Of a stretch of DNA of 64,000 bases, positions 44,218-55,228 are shown piece by piece. Made by a program: the position numbers and the translations under genes. The stretch is from Blastocatellia bacterium (GTDB lineage: Bacteria > Acidobacteriota > Blastocatellia > UBA7656 > JADIYM01). The stretch is taken from positions 104,962-168,961 of the forward strand of contig JADIYM010000012.1 in assembly GCA_016705245.1 (NCBI GenBank), written 5' to 3'. Each line of letters starts with the position of its first letter. The first letter of the stretch is position 1. The notes under the pieces are model-generated. The model had not been told where the DNA came from. It was given only the letters and a program-made list of their open reading frames with translations, and searched no databases.

Positions 44218-45143
44218 CGGAACGCCTCGGGATGGAGGGCGCGCGCCAGCTGCTCGAGCCCGTCGACGAGCCTGGGGCCCGGACGCATAAGCAGGTCGCC
44301 ATCGATGCGGATGATCCGGTTGTTTCGCACCGCGGGCGTCGCGGCGATCGACGCCGGGACGCCGCTGTCCGTTGCGGCAAACCCATGCGTAACCGACGGC
44401 ACGACCATGAAGTCGGGAGCGCGCGCGATGACGGCCTCGGCGCTGTATTGCGGCCACTCGTTGGTTTCGTCGGCCGTGATCGAAGCACCGCCGGCGAGGC
44501 GGATCAGGTCGTCGAGAAACGTGCCCTTCCCGGTCGTGAAAAGAGGTTCGTTGCCGACGATGGCAAAAACTTTCGGCGCAGGTTTTCCGGCGACGGCCGA
44601 CCGGACGGCCTCGATGCGCTCCCGGAGCTTCGCCGCGAGCGCGGTCGCGGCCTGCGCGTCGCCCGTGGCCACGCCGATGCGCTCGATCGACGTCAGCACG
44701 CCGTCGACGCCTTTCGCCGTCGTGACGACCGTCGGCACTCCGAGCGCGCCGAGCCGCTCCGATATCGACTCGAGCTGGCTGGCGGTCGAGACGAGCACGA
44801 GGTCCGGCTTGAGCGCGAGGATCCGTTCGACGTCGGGTCGCTGCGTGTCGCCGATCTTCGTGGTGTTCGCGGCCTCTGGCGGGAACGTGCAGAAGGACGT
44901 CGTCGCGACGATCCGGTCACCGGCGCCGATCGCGAAGAGGATCTCGGTGATGTTCGGCGCGAGCGAGACGATGCGCTCAGGACGGGCGGCGACCTGGACG
45001 TGACGGCCAAGGTCGTCGACGACTTCACGCGTCGCGGATGTCGCCGGTGCAGCGGGCGGTGCGGACTGGGCGCACGCCAGCGTCAGAGCGCACGCCGCGC
45101 ACAGCAGAAAATGAAAAAGGCGCCTGAAAGAGTGAGTGGACAT
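44214..45143 (-). CDS. btuF: Cobalamin substrate-binding lipoprotein
   Basis: 309 aa. The N-terminus MSTHSFRRLFHFLLCAACAL ends in a lipobox-like LTLAC, so it is probably a membrane-anchored lipoprotein. The two-lobe class III binding fold shows ERIVSLAPNITEILFAIGAG, FPPEAANTTKIGDTQRPDVE and KPDLVLVSTASQLESISERL in lobe 1, and WPQYSAEAVIARAPDFMVVP in lobe 2, as in BtuF. It should capture corrinoids released by the receptor and pass them to BtuCD. First gene of the operon, about 100 bases downstream of a cobalamin riboswitch. Confidence 0.9.
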   Translation of the reverse strand: MSTHSFRRLFHFLLCAACALTLACAQSAPPAAPATSATREVVDDLGRHVQVAARPERIVSLAPNITEILFAIGAGDRIVATTSFCTFPPEAANTTKIGDTQRPDVERILALKPDLVLVSTASQLESISERLGALGVPTVVTTAKGVDGVLTSIERIGVATGDAQAATALAAKLRERIEAVRSAVAGKPAPKVFAIVGNEPLFTTGKGTFLDDLIRLAGGASITADETNEWPQYSAEAVIARAPDFMVVPSVTHGFAATDSGVPASIAATPAVRNNRIIRIDGDLLMRPGPRLVDGLEQLARALHPEAFR

Positions 45144-45239
45144 CGCCGCGTCGCCGCACTCGGTGGAGCGCGCACACGACGCGTCTGCCTGAGTCCACCT
45201 CGGGCGCCGCTACGTGCATCGCACCCCCATCCGTCGAAG

Positions 45240-45385
45240 GGTGGATTGCATGAACCGATCGAGGCAGGTCTCCTGGCTTCGCTCTCGAGGAGCGTTACAG
45301 TGGCGCGACCGCGCGGGATTTGCACCCGCTTCCCTATTCTCCCGTGCTTTGACTGCATCGCACGGGCACCTCAACCGACAAGAAA
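45240..45385 (-). promoter_or_regulatory. Cobalamin riboswitch controlling the btu operon
   Basis: Read on the minus strand it contains the conserved landmarks of the cobalamin (adenosylcobalamin-type) aptamer in order: GGTGCCCGTG (plus 45361-45370), GGGAATAGGGAAG-like core seen as GGGAAGCGGGTGCAAATCCC, the B12 box GCCACTGTAA (plus 45295-45304), and the closing GAAGCCAGGAGACCTGCC (plus 45263-45280). It lies upstream of btuF. Between it and btuF a GGTGGA/TCCACC stem could be the expression platform. Binding of B12 should switch off the whole uptake operon. Confidence 0.93.
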
Positions 45386-45460
45386 GGCAAAGAACGATTC
45401 CGTGAACCGGACGGGCGACCGTAGCACGACGGTCCTTTACCGTCAACATGGAAGAAAAGA

Positions 45461-45632
45461 AGGTAGTGGGTCAGTTTGACTTCTCTCGCGTCGACTCGGT
45501 TTTTCACATTCCAGTTGCTGCTTTGCGACTTTGCGTCTCACCTTTGCGCCTCTGCGGGAAACTGAACGTTCAGAGGGTCCTTTTCATTGTCAGTTTCTCG
45601 CAGAGGCGCAAAGGGAAGACGCAAAGACGCGT
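45461..45632. repeat. Family 3 repeat (MITE-like), truncated copy
   Basis: Begins with AGGTAGTGGGTCAGTTTGAC, matching the left end of the element at 61458-61662, and contains the internal palindrome GCGTCTCACCTTTGCGCCTC / GAGGCGCAAAGGGAAGACGC. The right terminal inverted repeat is missing, so this copy is truncated. It occupies the gap between the riboswitch and the tRNA gene. Confidence 0.8.
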
Positions 45633-45681
45633 GTGACTCGCAGAACGGAATGTAACGAACCCACGATCGTCTCTAAAAAAG

Positions 45682-45755
45682 CGCGCCTGGCAGGACTCGA
45701 ACCTGCGACCACCGGCTTAGAAGGCCGATGCTCTATCCAACTGAGCTACAGGCGC
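45682..45755 (-). tRNA. tRNA-Arg (anticodon TCT)
   Basis: Minus strand. A complete cloverleaf: acceptor GCGCCTG pairs with CAGGCGC, D arm GCTC-AGTTGGATA-GAGC, anticodon arm TCGGC-CTTCTAA-GCCGG with anticodon TCT (reads AGA), and T arm GCAGG-TTCGAGT-CCTGC. CCA is not encoded. A run of six T follows the 3' end, as in an intrinsic terminator. Confidence 0.97.
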
Positions 45756-45877
45756 TTCGGACGGACGCGAGTGTAGCCGGACAGCGCTCAGGTCGCCAAG
45801 TGCGGCGTGGGTCGGCTGCAGCCGCAGCGCGTCTGACGCACGAGCGGTGAGCGCGGCGTTGGCTTCGGAGGCGCCCC

Positions 45878-46819
45878 CTAAAGCTGCAGGAAGACGTTGT
45901 CGTCGAGCGTCACGCCGTAGGTCGCCGAGTTGAGGTCGATCGTCTGCACAAGCACGTCGTTCTGGCGAAGCTTGCGACGCCCGGGGACGAGCACTTCCTG
46001 CAACACCTTCCACTCCGAATAACTCTCGCGGAACACGACCGGGGCCTGTCCCTCGCCGAGCGTCACGTCGTACTCGATGTGCAGGATCTTGTATGACTTC
46101 GGACTGATGAAGAACCGCATCGATCCGATCTCAGGGCGCGTCATTTCGAGCACTTCATGGTCGATGCCCTGCAGGCGCTTCACGCCGAGGCGCTTGAGCG
46201 TCGCGCCTTCGTCCTGGTAGCGGAACAGCGCCGTGTAGTCGTTGAGGACCGATGCCTTGAACGCGATGCCTGCCGCAGGGTCCGGTGTCGTGTACCGCTG
46301 ATCCTGCGCCGCCCACACCGACGCGCCGTTGTATGTAAGCGAATAGCGAAGGTGAGATTCGGGCTTCGGAGACGTTTCGAAGATGATGTCGAGCCGCACG
46401 CGATCGAGCGTCATCTTCGCTCCGGTCGAATGTCGGCGCGTGTATTCTCCGCCGAGGTCTCCGGTCGTCGTCGTGATCGTGATCCGACCTTCTTCACGAC
46501 CCGTGTTGTAGACCTTCTTGAGCTGCGCGAAATTGAATCCTCTGTAGGCGATCGCAACGCGCTCGGCCAGCACCTCCGCCGACCAGTCCTGGGGCCGCTT
46601 CGCGGAAATCTGCTTCAGGCGTTCGTTCAGCAGCGCATCCCGTTCGGCCTGCGTCGCTTCGGTCGGTCCGGTCTGCGCCGGTGTCTGGGCCGGAGCCGTC
46701 GCCGGTGCATCGGCCGCAGGCGCAGGCTTAGGCGCCGGTTCCTGTGCAATTGCCACGCCCTGGGAGAGGATCGCCAGAACCATCGCCGCCGCGAACGCAA
46801 GGGAAGCGTACCGTTTCAC
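45878..46819 (-). CDS. Secreted protein of unknown function
   Basis: 313 aa from the GTG at 46817-46819, chosen because GGAGG lies 11 bases upstream and a signal peptide follows (VKRYASLAFAAAMVLAILSQ, cleavage near VAIAQ). After a Pro/Ala-rich linker (about 30-60) comes a globular domain rich in beta strands: TRRHSTGAKMTLDRVRLDII, HLRYSLTYNGASVWAAQDQR, IDHEVLEMTRPEIGSMRFFI, YKILHIEYDVTLGEG and FLQL at the end. The pattern is reminiscent of LolA/outer-membrane lipoprotein-sorting folds, but I cannot assign it. Located downstream of pnp on the same strand, 135 bases apart. Confidence 0.65.
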   Translation of the reverse strand: MKRYASLAFAAAMVLAILSQGVAIAQEPAPKPAPAADAPATAPAQTPAQTGPTEATQAERDALLNERLKQISAKRPQDWSAEVLAERVAIAYRGFNFAQLKKVYNTGREEGRITITTTTGDLGGEYTRRHSTGAKMTLDRVRLDIIFETSPKPESHLRYSLTYNGASVWAAQDQRYTTPDPAAGIAFKASVLNDYTALFRYQDEGATLKRLGVKRLQGIDHEVLEMTRPEIGSMRFFISPKSYKILHIEYDVTLGEGQAPVVFRESYSEWKVLQEVLVPGRRKLRQNDVLVQTIDLNSATYGVTLDDNVFLQL

Positions 46820-46954
46820 GAGACTGTTGACCTCCGAAGTGGCGTGAGCGCAGAACTGTCGAATCATAACATCCGACGGATGGGACACCTTCGAGCGATA
46901 CGAGCCCGCTCGAAGGTGATGCCCGACTCCGTGGATGCGTTGGCCGCGCCGCGG

Positions 46955-49224
<2,270 letters not shown>

Positions 49225-49315
49225 ATTCGCGTCTCCTTCGCTTCCTTACCGCAAAACCGCACGCACCGTGGCGCCAGAGACGGCGCCGCACGTACCGCGC
49301 GCGGGCTCAACGAAC

Positions 49316-49361
49316 AGAAGCCGCGACGGCTGGCAACTCGTGCCAATCGATCGCGGCTTCG
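49316..49361 (-). promoter_or_regulatory. Stem-loop in the rpsO-pnp intergenic region
   Basis: GAAGCCGCGA (near 49318-49327) pairs with TCGCGGCTTC (near 49350-49360), a roughly 10-bp stem about 95 bases upstream of the pnp start. In E. coli an equivalent stem-loop in the pnp leader is cut by RNase III and used for PNPase autoregulation; here that role is inferred by position only. The rest of the 295-base gap 49225-49519 shows the AAGGAG of pnp and nothing else. Confidence 0.45.
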
Positions 49362-49519
49362 GTTCGGAAAAAATGATGTGCCCAGATTCGTGACGGGTGA
49401 CGGGTCTCGACCTGCCGGCCGGTCGGCCGGGGGGCGAAACCCACATGCGCGAAACGTCCCGAAGCAGGCCCTGAAGCGAGCATCGAGGCGTTCGGGCAAG
49501 GCCCGATTCGGTTCCAGCG

Positions 49520-49789
49520 TTACTTGCGGAGACCGAGTCTGGAAATGACGGCATAATACCGCTCGGCGTCCTTGCGCTTCAGATAATCCAGAAGGCGGCG
49601 GCGCTGGCTCACCAGCTTCAGCAGACCGCGACGCGAGTGGTTGTCCTTCTTGTGCGTCTTGAAGTGCTCCGTCAAATCCTGAATGCGGCGCGTCAGGATC
49701 GCGACCTGAACTTCAGGCGACCCCGTATCCGACTCGTGGACCTTGTATCCCGAGATGATGTCCGATTTGATTTCCTTCGCCAGTGGCAC
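49520..49789 (-). CDS. rpsO: 30S ribosomal protein S15
   Basis: 89 aa, full length, from the GTG at 49787-49789 with GGAG 9 bases upstream. Typical four-helix S15: HESDTGSPEVQVAILTRRIQ, LTEHFKTHKKDNHSRRGLLK and SQRRRLLDYLKRKDAERYYA. It binds the central domain of 16S rRNA early in 30S assembly. The order rpsO-pnp is conserved widely. Confidence 0.97.
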   Translation of the reverse strand: MPLAKEIKSDIISGYKVHESDTGSPEVQVAILTRRIQDLTEHFKTHKKDNHSRRGLLKLVSQRRRLLDYLKRKDAERYYAVISRLGLRK

Positions 49790-49910
49790 TGCGTTGCTCT
49801 CCTCTACGTCTCAGATCGATTTCTTGTTGTCTGTCTCAAATTGGCGACGCTAACACAGGCGGAGAGGAGCAGGCAAGCGGGCATGGACGGAAGCCGTCTC
49901 CCGCACCTTC

Positions 49911-50003
49911 GATCCGCCTTTGCGCCATTGCGCCTTTGCGTGACTCTTCCGAACGATCGGGGAGTCTCGCGCAAAGGCGCAAAGGAAGCGCAAAGGCGGG
50001 TCG
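49911..50003. repeat. Family 3 internal palindrome, short copy
   Basis: CCTTTGCGCCATTGCGCCTTTGCG in the left arm is complementary to CGCAAAGGCGCAAAGGAAGCG in the right arm. Terminal GGGTAGTGGGTCA ends are absent. It lies between the divergent rpsO and NYN genes (gap 49790-50041), ending 38 bases before the NYN start. Confidence 0.8.
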
Positions 50004-50041
50004 GGCAAGGGAGGAGCTTCTCGATCCGGTATCATCCATTC

Positions 50042-50563
50042 GTGCCGTACATTGTGGATGGCAACAACGTAATAGGCCACGCCTCGGGCTGGGAGATCGG
50101 CTCGTCGTCGAGCAGGCGCAGGCTGATCGACGAGGTCGCCGCATTCGTTGTTTCCACGCGCGAGAAGGTAACGCTCGTCTTCGACGGAGCCCCGGAAGAC
50201 CGCATCCCCGACGGCTCGTGGCATCGAGGCATTCTGGTGCGGCATTCGAGGCGCGGCTCGAACGCCGACCGCGTGGTCTCTAGCCTCGTCGCCGAATCGA
50301 CGGACCGTCGACGGTTGACCGTTGTGACGTCGGATCGGCAGTTAGCCACGGAGTGCAGGTCCAGGGGCGCGAAGACGCTAGGATCGGACGAGTTCCGAAG
50401 GCTCGTGGCTCACCGGCAGCGCCAGGGGCCGCCGGTTTCCGATCCCGGCGCCGCCGCGCGGCCGGCCGAGGTGCCAGTCGATGACTGGTTCCGATATTTC
50501 GGGCTGGAACCGGAGGCCGAGCCGGCGCCGCGGAAATCTCCGCCGCGGCGGCGCCGCCGATGA
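50042..50563 (+). CDS. NYN-domain ribonuclease, YacP/Rae1-like
   Basis: 173 aa from the GTG at 50042, placed right at the domain start; the frame is open upstream through a repeat and is not conserved there. PIN/NYN fold of the YacP (DUF901) family: YIVDGNNVIGHASGW holds the first acidic residue, KVTLVFDGAPEDR the second, and LTVVTSDRQLATECRSRGAK the third. Related Rae1 of Bacillus cuts mRNA on the ribosome. The C-terminal 30 residues are basic (RKSPPRRRRR). No other RNA-processing gene is on this strand. Confidence 0.8.
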   Translation: MPYIVDGNNVIGHASGWEIGSSSSRRRLIDEVAAFVVSTREKVTLVFDGAPEDRIPDGSWHRGILVRHSRRGSNADRVVSSLVAESTDRRRLTVVTSDRQLATECRSRGAKTLGSDEFRRLVAHRQRQGPPVSDPGAAARPAEVPVDDWFRYFGLEPEAEPAPRKSPPRRRRR

Positions 50564-50565
50564 AC

Positions 50566-50660
50566 TCCTTGACTCCGCGCCTCCGTGACTCTGTGTGCGA
50601 AGCTCCTGAGGCACTGAAGACGCTTGGCGCGCAGAGACACGGAGACTCAGAGGCACGGAG
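50566..50660. repeat. Family 2 palindromic repeat, copy 5
   Basis: Arms 50566-50604 and 50621-50660 (GACTCTGTGTGCGAAGC and its degenerate complement). It starts three bases after the stop of the NYN gene and ends 26 bases before the next start codon. Confidence 0.8.
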
Positions 50661-50685
50661 TACAGAACAGGTGTAGAGAACGATC

Positions 50686-52257
50686 ATGGATGATCTCGTC
50701 GGCCTTAACATCGAGGGACGGTCCAGCAACGAGCCGACCGATGCCGACATCGCCCTCGCCGCCGGACTGCCTGCGGCGATGTGTTCACTCGTCGCCGGAA
50801 CCCTCGCGTGGCTCGCCTTCGATACGCCCCTACTGCCGCTCCGGGTCGTCGATGCGATTTTTGCCGTCGTTCCGGCGGAGATCGTCCAGGTTGGCGTGGC
50901 CTTTCTAGGACCGTGGGCCAAACGATTCGCCTTCGCCGCGAGCGTGGGTGGCTACCTGCTTGTACTTGCATTTGCCGCGCAACTCTTCGTCGCTCGCGTC
51001 CGGCAGCGCGGTCTGACGCCCTCGCTTGCATTCGGCGCCGGCATCTGGCTGCTGGCTTCGCTCACCGTTTTTCCGCTCGCCGGCGGCGGCCTCTTCGGAA
51101 CGTCGTGGAAGCCAAACGCCTGGGCTGCAGCAGGTTCGCTCCTGGGCGCCGGACTCGTCTACGGAGGCTCGCTCCACGCCATCCTCGGATTGCTGCAGCG
51201 CAGTCGACGAACAGCCGAGTGGGCTTCCGCCCTTGCCAGCCGGCGGACATTCTTCGGGTCAATCGTCGCCGCAGGAGTCGCGGTCGTCGTAATCGAGTCC
51301 ATCGGTGCGGTTGCCGACGCGCTCGGCTGGGGACGGTCCGATCGGGTTGTCGGAGGATCGGGCGTTTTTCCCGACATCGACGGGCTCAGCCTGGAGGTCA
51401 CCCCGACTCCCGATTTCTACCACGTGTCGAAAAACGTCTTCGATCCGGACGGAGCATCTCGCAACTGGCGCCTCGAGATCGGCGGTCTCGTCGACCAGCC
51501 GTTGTCGTTCACGATGGACGAGCTCAGGGCGCTGCCAGCAGTCGAAGGCTTCGCGACTCTCGCCTGCATCGACAATCCGGCCGGCGGCGACCTCATAAGC
51601 AACGCACTCTGGCGGGGAGTCGGGCTTGCGGACCTACTTCGAACCGCCGGCGTTCGCGACGGCGCCGTGGATGTGGTTTTCATGGCCATCGACGACTATG
51701 TCGATTCGATCGCGGTCGAACGGGCGATGAAGCCGGGATGTTTGCTCGCGTACGAGATGAACGGCGTTGCGCTCAACTCGGCGCACGGTGCTCCGTTGCG
51801 GGCGATCGTTCCCGGCGTCTTCGGCATGAAAAACGTGAAGTGGATCACGAGGATCGACGTGGCGGGAACGGACGTGAAGGGCTACTGGCAGCGGCGCGGA
51901 TGGAACGACGTCGCCGAGTACCAGACGATGTCGCGCATCGACGTGGCAACGCCCGGCACCGTGGGACAACCAACTACCGTGGCCGGCGTCGCATTCGCCG
52001 GCGATCGCGGCATCTCGAGCGTTGAGGTGTCGATCGACGACGGGGCAACGTGGGTGGCCGCCGAGGTGCGACCGCCGCTCTCGGAGAACGCATGGGTTCT
52101 TTGGCACGCATCGTGGACTCCGCAGCGTCCCGGTCGCTTCGACGTCGTCGTCCGGGCCCTCGACGGCGCTGGTACGGCACAGACGCCGCTGGTCTCATCC
52201 GCGTACCCGAATGGCGTCACGGGTCTCCATCGCGTCACCGTGCATGTCACCGCGTGA
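50686..52257 (+). CDS. Membrane-anchored sulfite-oxidase-like molybdopterin enzyme
   Basis: 523 aa. The N-terminal about 225 residues hold five to six membrane helices (LPAAMCSLVAGTLAWLAF, ASVGGYLLVLAFAAQLFV, SLAFGAGIWLLASLTVFPLA, AAAGSLLGAGLVYGGSLHAI, FFGSIVAAGVAVVVIESIGA). The C-terminal half is a sulfite-oxidase-family molybdopterin domain: FYHVSKNVFDPDGASRNWRL, the molybdenum-ligand cysteine in ATLACIDNPAGGDLISNALW and LNSAHGAPLRAIVPGVFGMK. It closes with an Mo-Co dimerisation-like Ig domain (VSIDDGATWVAAEV). The substrate is unknown; sulfite or oxidised methionine are family options. No heme or quinone-binding partner is visible nearby. The active site should face the periplasm. Confidence 0.85.
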   Translation: MDDLVGLNIEGRSSNEPTDADIALAAGLPAAMCSLVAGTLAWLAFDTPLLPLRVVDAIFAVVPAEIVQVGVAFLGPWAKRFAFAASVGGYLLVLAFAAQLFVARVRQRGLTPSLAFGAGIWLLASLTVFPLAGGGLFGTSWKPNAWAAAGSLLGAGLVYGGSLHAILGLLQRSRRTAEWASALASRRTFFGSIVAAGVAVVVIESIGAVADALGWGRSDRVVGGSGVFPDIDGLSLEVTPTPDFYHVSKNVFDPDGASRNWRLEIGGLVDQPLSFTMDELRALPAVEGFATLACIDNPAGGDLISNALWRGVGLADLLRTAGVRDGAVDVVFMAIDDYVDSIAVERAMKPGCLLAYEMNGVALNSAHGAPLRAIVPGVFGMKNVKWITRIDVAGTDVKGYWQRRGWNDVAEYQTMSRIDVATPGTVGQPTTVAGVAFAGDRGISSVEVSIDDGATWVAAEVRPPLSENAWVLWHASWTPQRPGRFDVVVRALDGAGTAQTPLVSSAYPNGVTGLHRVTVHVTA

Positions 52258-52333
52258 CGAGGATGCTAGAATCCTCGCCGCCTCATCGTCGTCGCGCCGG
52301 GCCGCGACACCACGAACGCAGGAGCAGCTATCA

Positions 52334-52852
52334 ATGACACCTGACCAGGGACGTTTCTTTCTTTCCACCTTTCTTCCAGTGATCGAGGAAGAGCAGCGCG
52401 CAACGACGAAAGTCATCAACTCGGTACCGGACGAACACAGCAGCTGGAAGCCCGACGAGAAGGCCCGTTCGGCTTCCGATCTCGCACAGCACCTCGTCAG
52501 TTCCGAGATCTGGTTTCTCGAGGGAATAGCGAACGGGGAGTTCGGCGATCCGTCGGATCGGGCCGAGCTCGCCGGCAAGACATCCGCCGAGATCTCGGCG
52601 TGGTACGGCGCCGAATACGCCAAGGGGCTCGAACGCCTCAAGGGTCTTTCGGACGCCGACCTCGTACGCGACGTCTCGTTCTTCGGGATGGAGACCCACG
52701 CAGCGGTCTACTACCTCACCTATCTCATGCTTCACACCGCTCACCATCGCGGACAGCTTGCCGCCTACCTTCGCCCGATGGGATCGAAGGTCCCGTCGAT
52801 CTACGGGGGCAGCGCCGACGAGCCGTTCACCGGCGAAGCCGCCGCCGGCTAA
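52334..52852 (+). CDS. DinB-family metal-binding protein
   Basis: 172 aa from the ATG at 52334, with AGGAG 10 bases upstream. Four-helix DinB/YfiT fold with the three metal-binding histidines in place: one in SDLAQHLVSSEIWFLEGIAN (helix 2) and two in MLHTAHHRGQLAAYLRPMG (helix 4). The fold occurs in thiol transferases and stress proteins with bound Zn or Ni; the substrate is not predictable. The upstream gene ends 76 bases earlier and the downstream gap holds a family 1 repeat. Confidence 0.85.
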   Translation: MTPDQGRFFLSTFLPVIEEEQRATTKVINSVPDEHSSWKPDEKARSASDLAQHLVSSEIWFLEGIANGEFGDPSDRAELAGKTSAEISAWYGAEYAKGLERLKGLSDADLVRDVSFFGMETHAAVYYLTYLMLHTAHHRGQLAAYLRPMGSKVPSIYGGSADEPFTGEAAAG

Positions 52853-52858
52853 TTTGAA

Positions 52859-52960
52859 GAGTTGACAGGATTACAGGATTTACAGGATTAACAGGATTCT
52901 CAAATAGACATGTAGTAGAGGTTCCTGTTAATCCCGGAAAATCCTGTAATCCTGTCTAAT
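52859..52960. repeat. Family 1 palindromic repeat, copy 4
   Basis: Arms 52859-52900 and 52923-52960 (TTGACAGGATTACAGGATT and its complement). It lies between the DinB and DUF4920 genes; the GGAGG ribosome-binding site of the latter follows 4 bases after the right arm. Confidence 0.9.
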
Positions 52961-52976
52961 CCCCTGGAGGTTTCTA

Positions 52977-53432
52977 GTGATTCGCAGAGCATTCATTGCA
53001 TCGGGACTCGCCGTGTTGGTCGCGGCGTCGTCCGCTTTTGCCGGCAGTTCGAAACACTACGGCGCGGCATTCGGAGAATCGACGACGGTCGTCCTCGCTG
53101 ACGCCCTCGCCAAGCCCGCCGATTACAAGGACAAGACAGTCCGGCTCGAGGGGACGATCACCGACGTCTGCCAGACGGAGGGCTGCTGGCTTGTCCTGAC
53201 CGACGGCAAGCAGACGATGCGCATTCACATGAAGGGCCATGCCTTCGCGGTGCCGAAAGACATCGGCGGCAAGAAAATCGTGGTGGAAGGCATGATCGAG
53301 GTAAAGACGATCCCCGAGGCGATGGCCAAGCACCTCGCCGAGGAGAGCAAGACCGGACCCGATCCGTCCACGATCAAGGGCGACCAGACGGTCACGCGAA
53401 TGATCGCGACGGGCGTCGAAGTCCTCGACTAG
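52977..53432 (+). CDS. Secreted DUF4920-type protein
   Basis: 151 aa from the GTG at 52977, with GGAGG 8 bases upstream. Signal peptide FIASGLAVLVAASSAFAGSS. The mature part is a small OB-like beta domain: VVLADALAKPADYKDKTVRL, EGTITDVCQTEGCWLVLTDG (the two cysteines form a CxxxxxC pair) and VEGMIEVKTIPEAMAKHLA. This matches DUF4920, a periplasmic domain of unknown function. It is followed by the matrixin gene after 16 bases, so they are probably co-transcribed. Confidence 0.8.
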   Translation: MIRRAFIASGLAVLVAASSAFAGSSKHYGAAFGESTTVVLADALAKPADYKDKTVRLEGTITDVCQTEGCWLVLTDGKQTMRIHMKGHAFAVPKDIGGKKIVVEGMIEVKTIPEAMAKHLAEESKTGPDPSTIKGDQTVTRMIATGVEVLD

Positions 53433-53448
53433 CGGAGGTCCGGAACAA

Positions 53449-55221
53449 GTGCGCTGGCTGCTGACGACCGTTATTGCCGCAGTCGCGATCGCATTTGCGG
53501 CCGCGGCGGCGAATGCAACAACGGTCGTCGTGCCCAGCGACGCGCAGCTGTTTGCGGCGTCTCGAGCCGTCGTGGAAGGAACGGTTCGCGAGATTCGCTC
53601 GCGCCGGATTGACGGCGGTCGCCAGATCGTCACCTATGTCACGATCGATGTCGCAACGGTCCATGCCGGAGACCTCGAGCCGGGTCCGATTGTATTGCGC
53701 GAGCTCGGCGGCGAGGTCGGCGACGATTTCTCGATCGTCTACGGTTCCGCTGAGTACGCCGTCGGCGAGCGCGTTCTCGTGTTTCTCGACGCGGATCCGG
53801 AGGGCATCCTCCGGACGTGGGGACTTTTCCTCGGCAAATACGCTGTCAAGGCCGGCGAGCGGGGCCTGGTCGTCAGTCGGAGAGCTGGCACTGACGGCGT
53901 GACGGTCTTGGGCACTGCACACGACGGCGAGCCCGTAACCGACGTCGCGCCTTACGCCGAGTTCATCAATGCTCTCAACCTGCGCGGCGCGACGGCACCC
54001 AAACAGCGCAACGCCGCCCCGCTCGTCGCGATTCCGGCTGAGTTTTCGCAGCCTGTCGCATCGGGCGACGAGGCCTGGCACACGAATTTCACTCTGCTCG
54101 CCGGACGTCCGCGCTGGTTCGAGGCGGACGAGGGCCGTCCGATTCCCTACTTCATACGCCCGACGCCGGTGCTCATCGACGGTGGGCGCGGCGCCGTCGC
54201 GGACGCGCTCGCCGCGTGGTCGAACGTCTCGGATTGCTCGCTTCGGCTGTACCTCGCCGACGACACCGAGAACTGCGGCTACGCCCGAGACGAACAGAGC
54301 ACGGTGTCGTTCGACGACTGCAGGAATCAGGTTTCCGGCCAGGGGTGCTTCGGCGTGATCGCCATCGGCGGCTCGAGCGGACGATCGAGCGAGAAGAAGA
54401 TCATCAACGGCGTCGAGTTCGTCCGGATCACCGACGCCGACGTCGTCCTCAACAACGGCATGAACACGTGCCTGATCGGACATCGGCTGACGATCCGCGA
54501 GATCATCACGCACGAGCTCGGCCACTCGATCGGGCTCGGCCATTCGTCGCAGGCGGGCCCCGAGCCCAATCCTCGGCTGGCCGAGGCGACGATGTATTAC
54601 CAGCTTCACGAGGATGGTCGCGCCGCCACGATCATGCCCGACGACATCGACGCCGTGACGTTCGTTTATCCGGCGTCGGAAGTTCCGCCGGCGGTTCTTA
54701 CGGAGACGCTTCCGCCCGGAAATGTTGGTGCGCCGTACGAGGCCATGCTCGAAGCGAAGGGAGGAGCAACGCCGCTCGTCTGGTCGGTCGCCTCCGGACA
54801 GATGCCCGAGGGGCTGAGCCTGGAAACCGACGGGCGGATCGCCGGCACACCGACGTCAAAGGTGTCGGTCGCGATCACGCTGGCGGTCACGGATTCGCGC
54901 GGCCGAGTCGCAACGCGCGACGCCGTCATCGAGATTCTCGGGCCCAGACCGATCGTCGATTCGATCGACTACCGCGCTTCGAAAAAACGACTGACCGTGA
55001 GCTCCCGCGCCTCCGTCGCCGGCCTGACCGTCGAGATCCGTGTGAATGGGATAGCCATTGCGCCTCCTGGTCGCATCCGTACAAAACCGGACAGTACGAC
55101 CGGTGGCGCACGACTGATCGTCAAGGGGACGTCCGCGGCGCTCAACGTCACGCAGCCTGCGGGCAGCAACTCGCTCGTGCTCGTCGTCGACGGCGTCGCA
55201 TCCGATCCCGTCACCTTCTAG
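53449..55221 (+). CDS. Secreted matrixin-like metalloprotease with Ig-like domain
   Basis: 590 aa from the GTG at 53449 with GGAGG 10-11 bases upstream. Signal peptide LLTTVIAAVAIAFAAAAANA. The N-terminal about 170 residues are a beta-rich region (VVEGTVREIRSRRIDGGRQI). The protease domain (about 200-420) has the metzincin zinc motif HELGHSIGLGHSS near residue 355 and a following Met-turn (TIMPDDIDAVTFVYP). A putative Ig domain of the He_PIG type follows (LPPGNVGAPYEAMLEAKGGA, LVWSVASGQMPEGLSL), then a C-terminal domain. It is likely an exported endopeptidase; substrates unknown. It lies directly after the DUF4920 gene. Confidence 0.82.
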   Translation: MRWLLTTVIAAVAIAFAAAAANATTVVVPSDAQLFAASRAVVEGTVREIRSRRIDGGRQIVTYVTIDVATVHAGDLEPGPIVLRELGGEVGDDFSIVYGSAEYAVGERVLVFLDADPEGILRTWGLFLGKYAVKAGERGLVVSRRAGTDGVTVLGTAHDGEPVTDVAPYAEFINALNLRGATAPKQRNAAPLVAIPAEFSQPVASGDEAWHTNFTLLAGRPRWFEADEGRPIPYFIRPTPVLIDGGRGAVADALAAWSNVSDCSLRLYLADDTENCGYARDEQSTVSFDDCRNQVSGQGCFGVIAIGGSSGRSSEKKIINGVEFVRITDADVVLNNGMNTCLIGHRLTIREIITHELGHSIGLGHSSQAGPEPNPRLAEATMYYQLHEDGRAATIMPDDIDAVTFVYPASEVPPAVLTETLPPGNVGAPYEAMLEAKGGATPLVWSVASGQMPEGLSLETDGRIAGTPTSKVSVAITLAVTDSRGRVATRDAVIEILGPRPIVDSIDYRASKKRLTVSSRASVAGLTVEIRVNGIAIAPPGRIRTKPDSTTGGARLIVKGTSAALNVTQPAGSNSLVLVVDGVASDPVTF

Positions 55222-55228
55222 TAGGAAA

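Noticed and set aside
45717..46013. 98-codon open frame ending over the tRNA gene
   Set aside because: It reads through tRNA-Arg, and its last residues (VAQLDRASAF-like) are the familiar false translation of a tRNA.
46864..46954. Alternative C-terminus of pnp
   Set aside because: It arises only from the frame break in the S1 domain; the other frame continues the S1 motif and ends at 46955.
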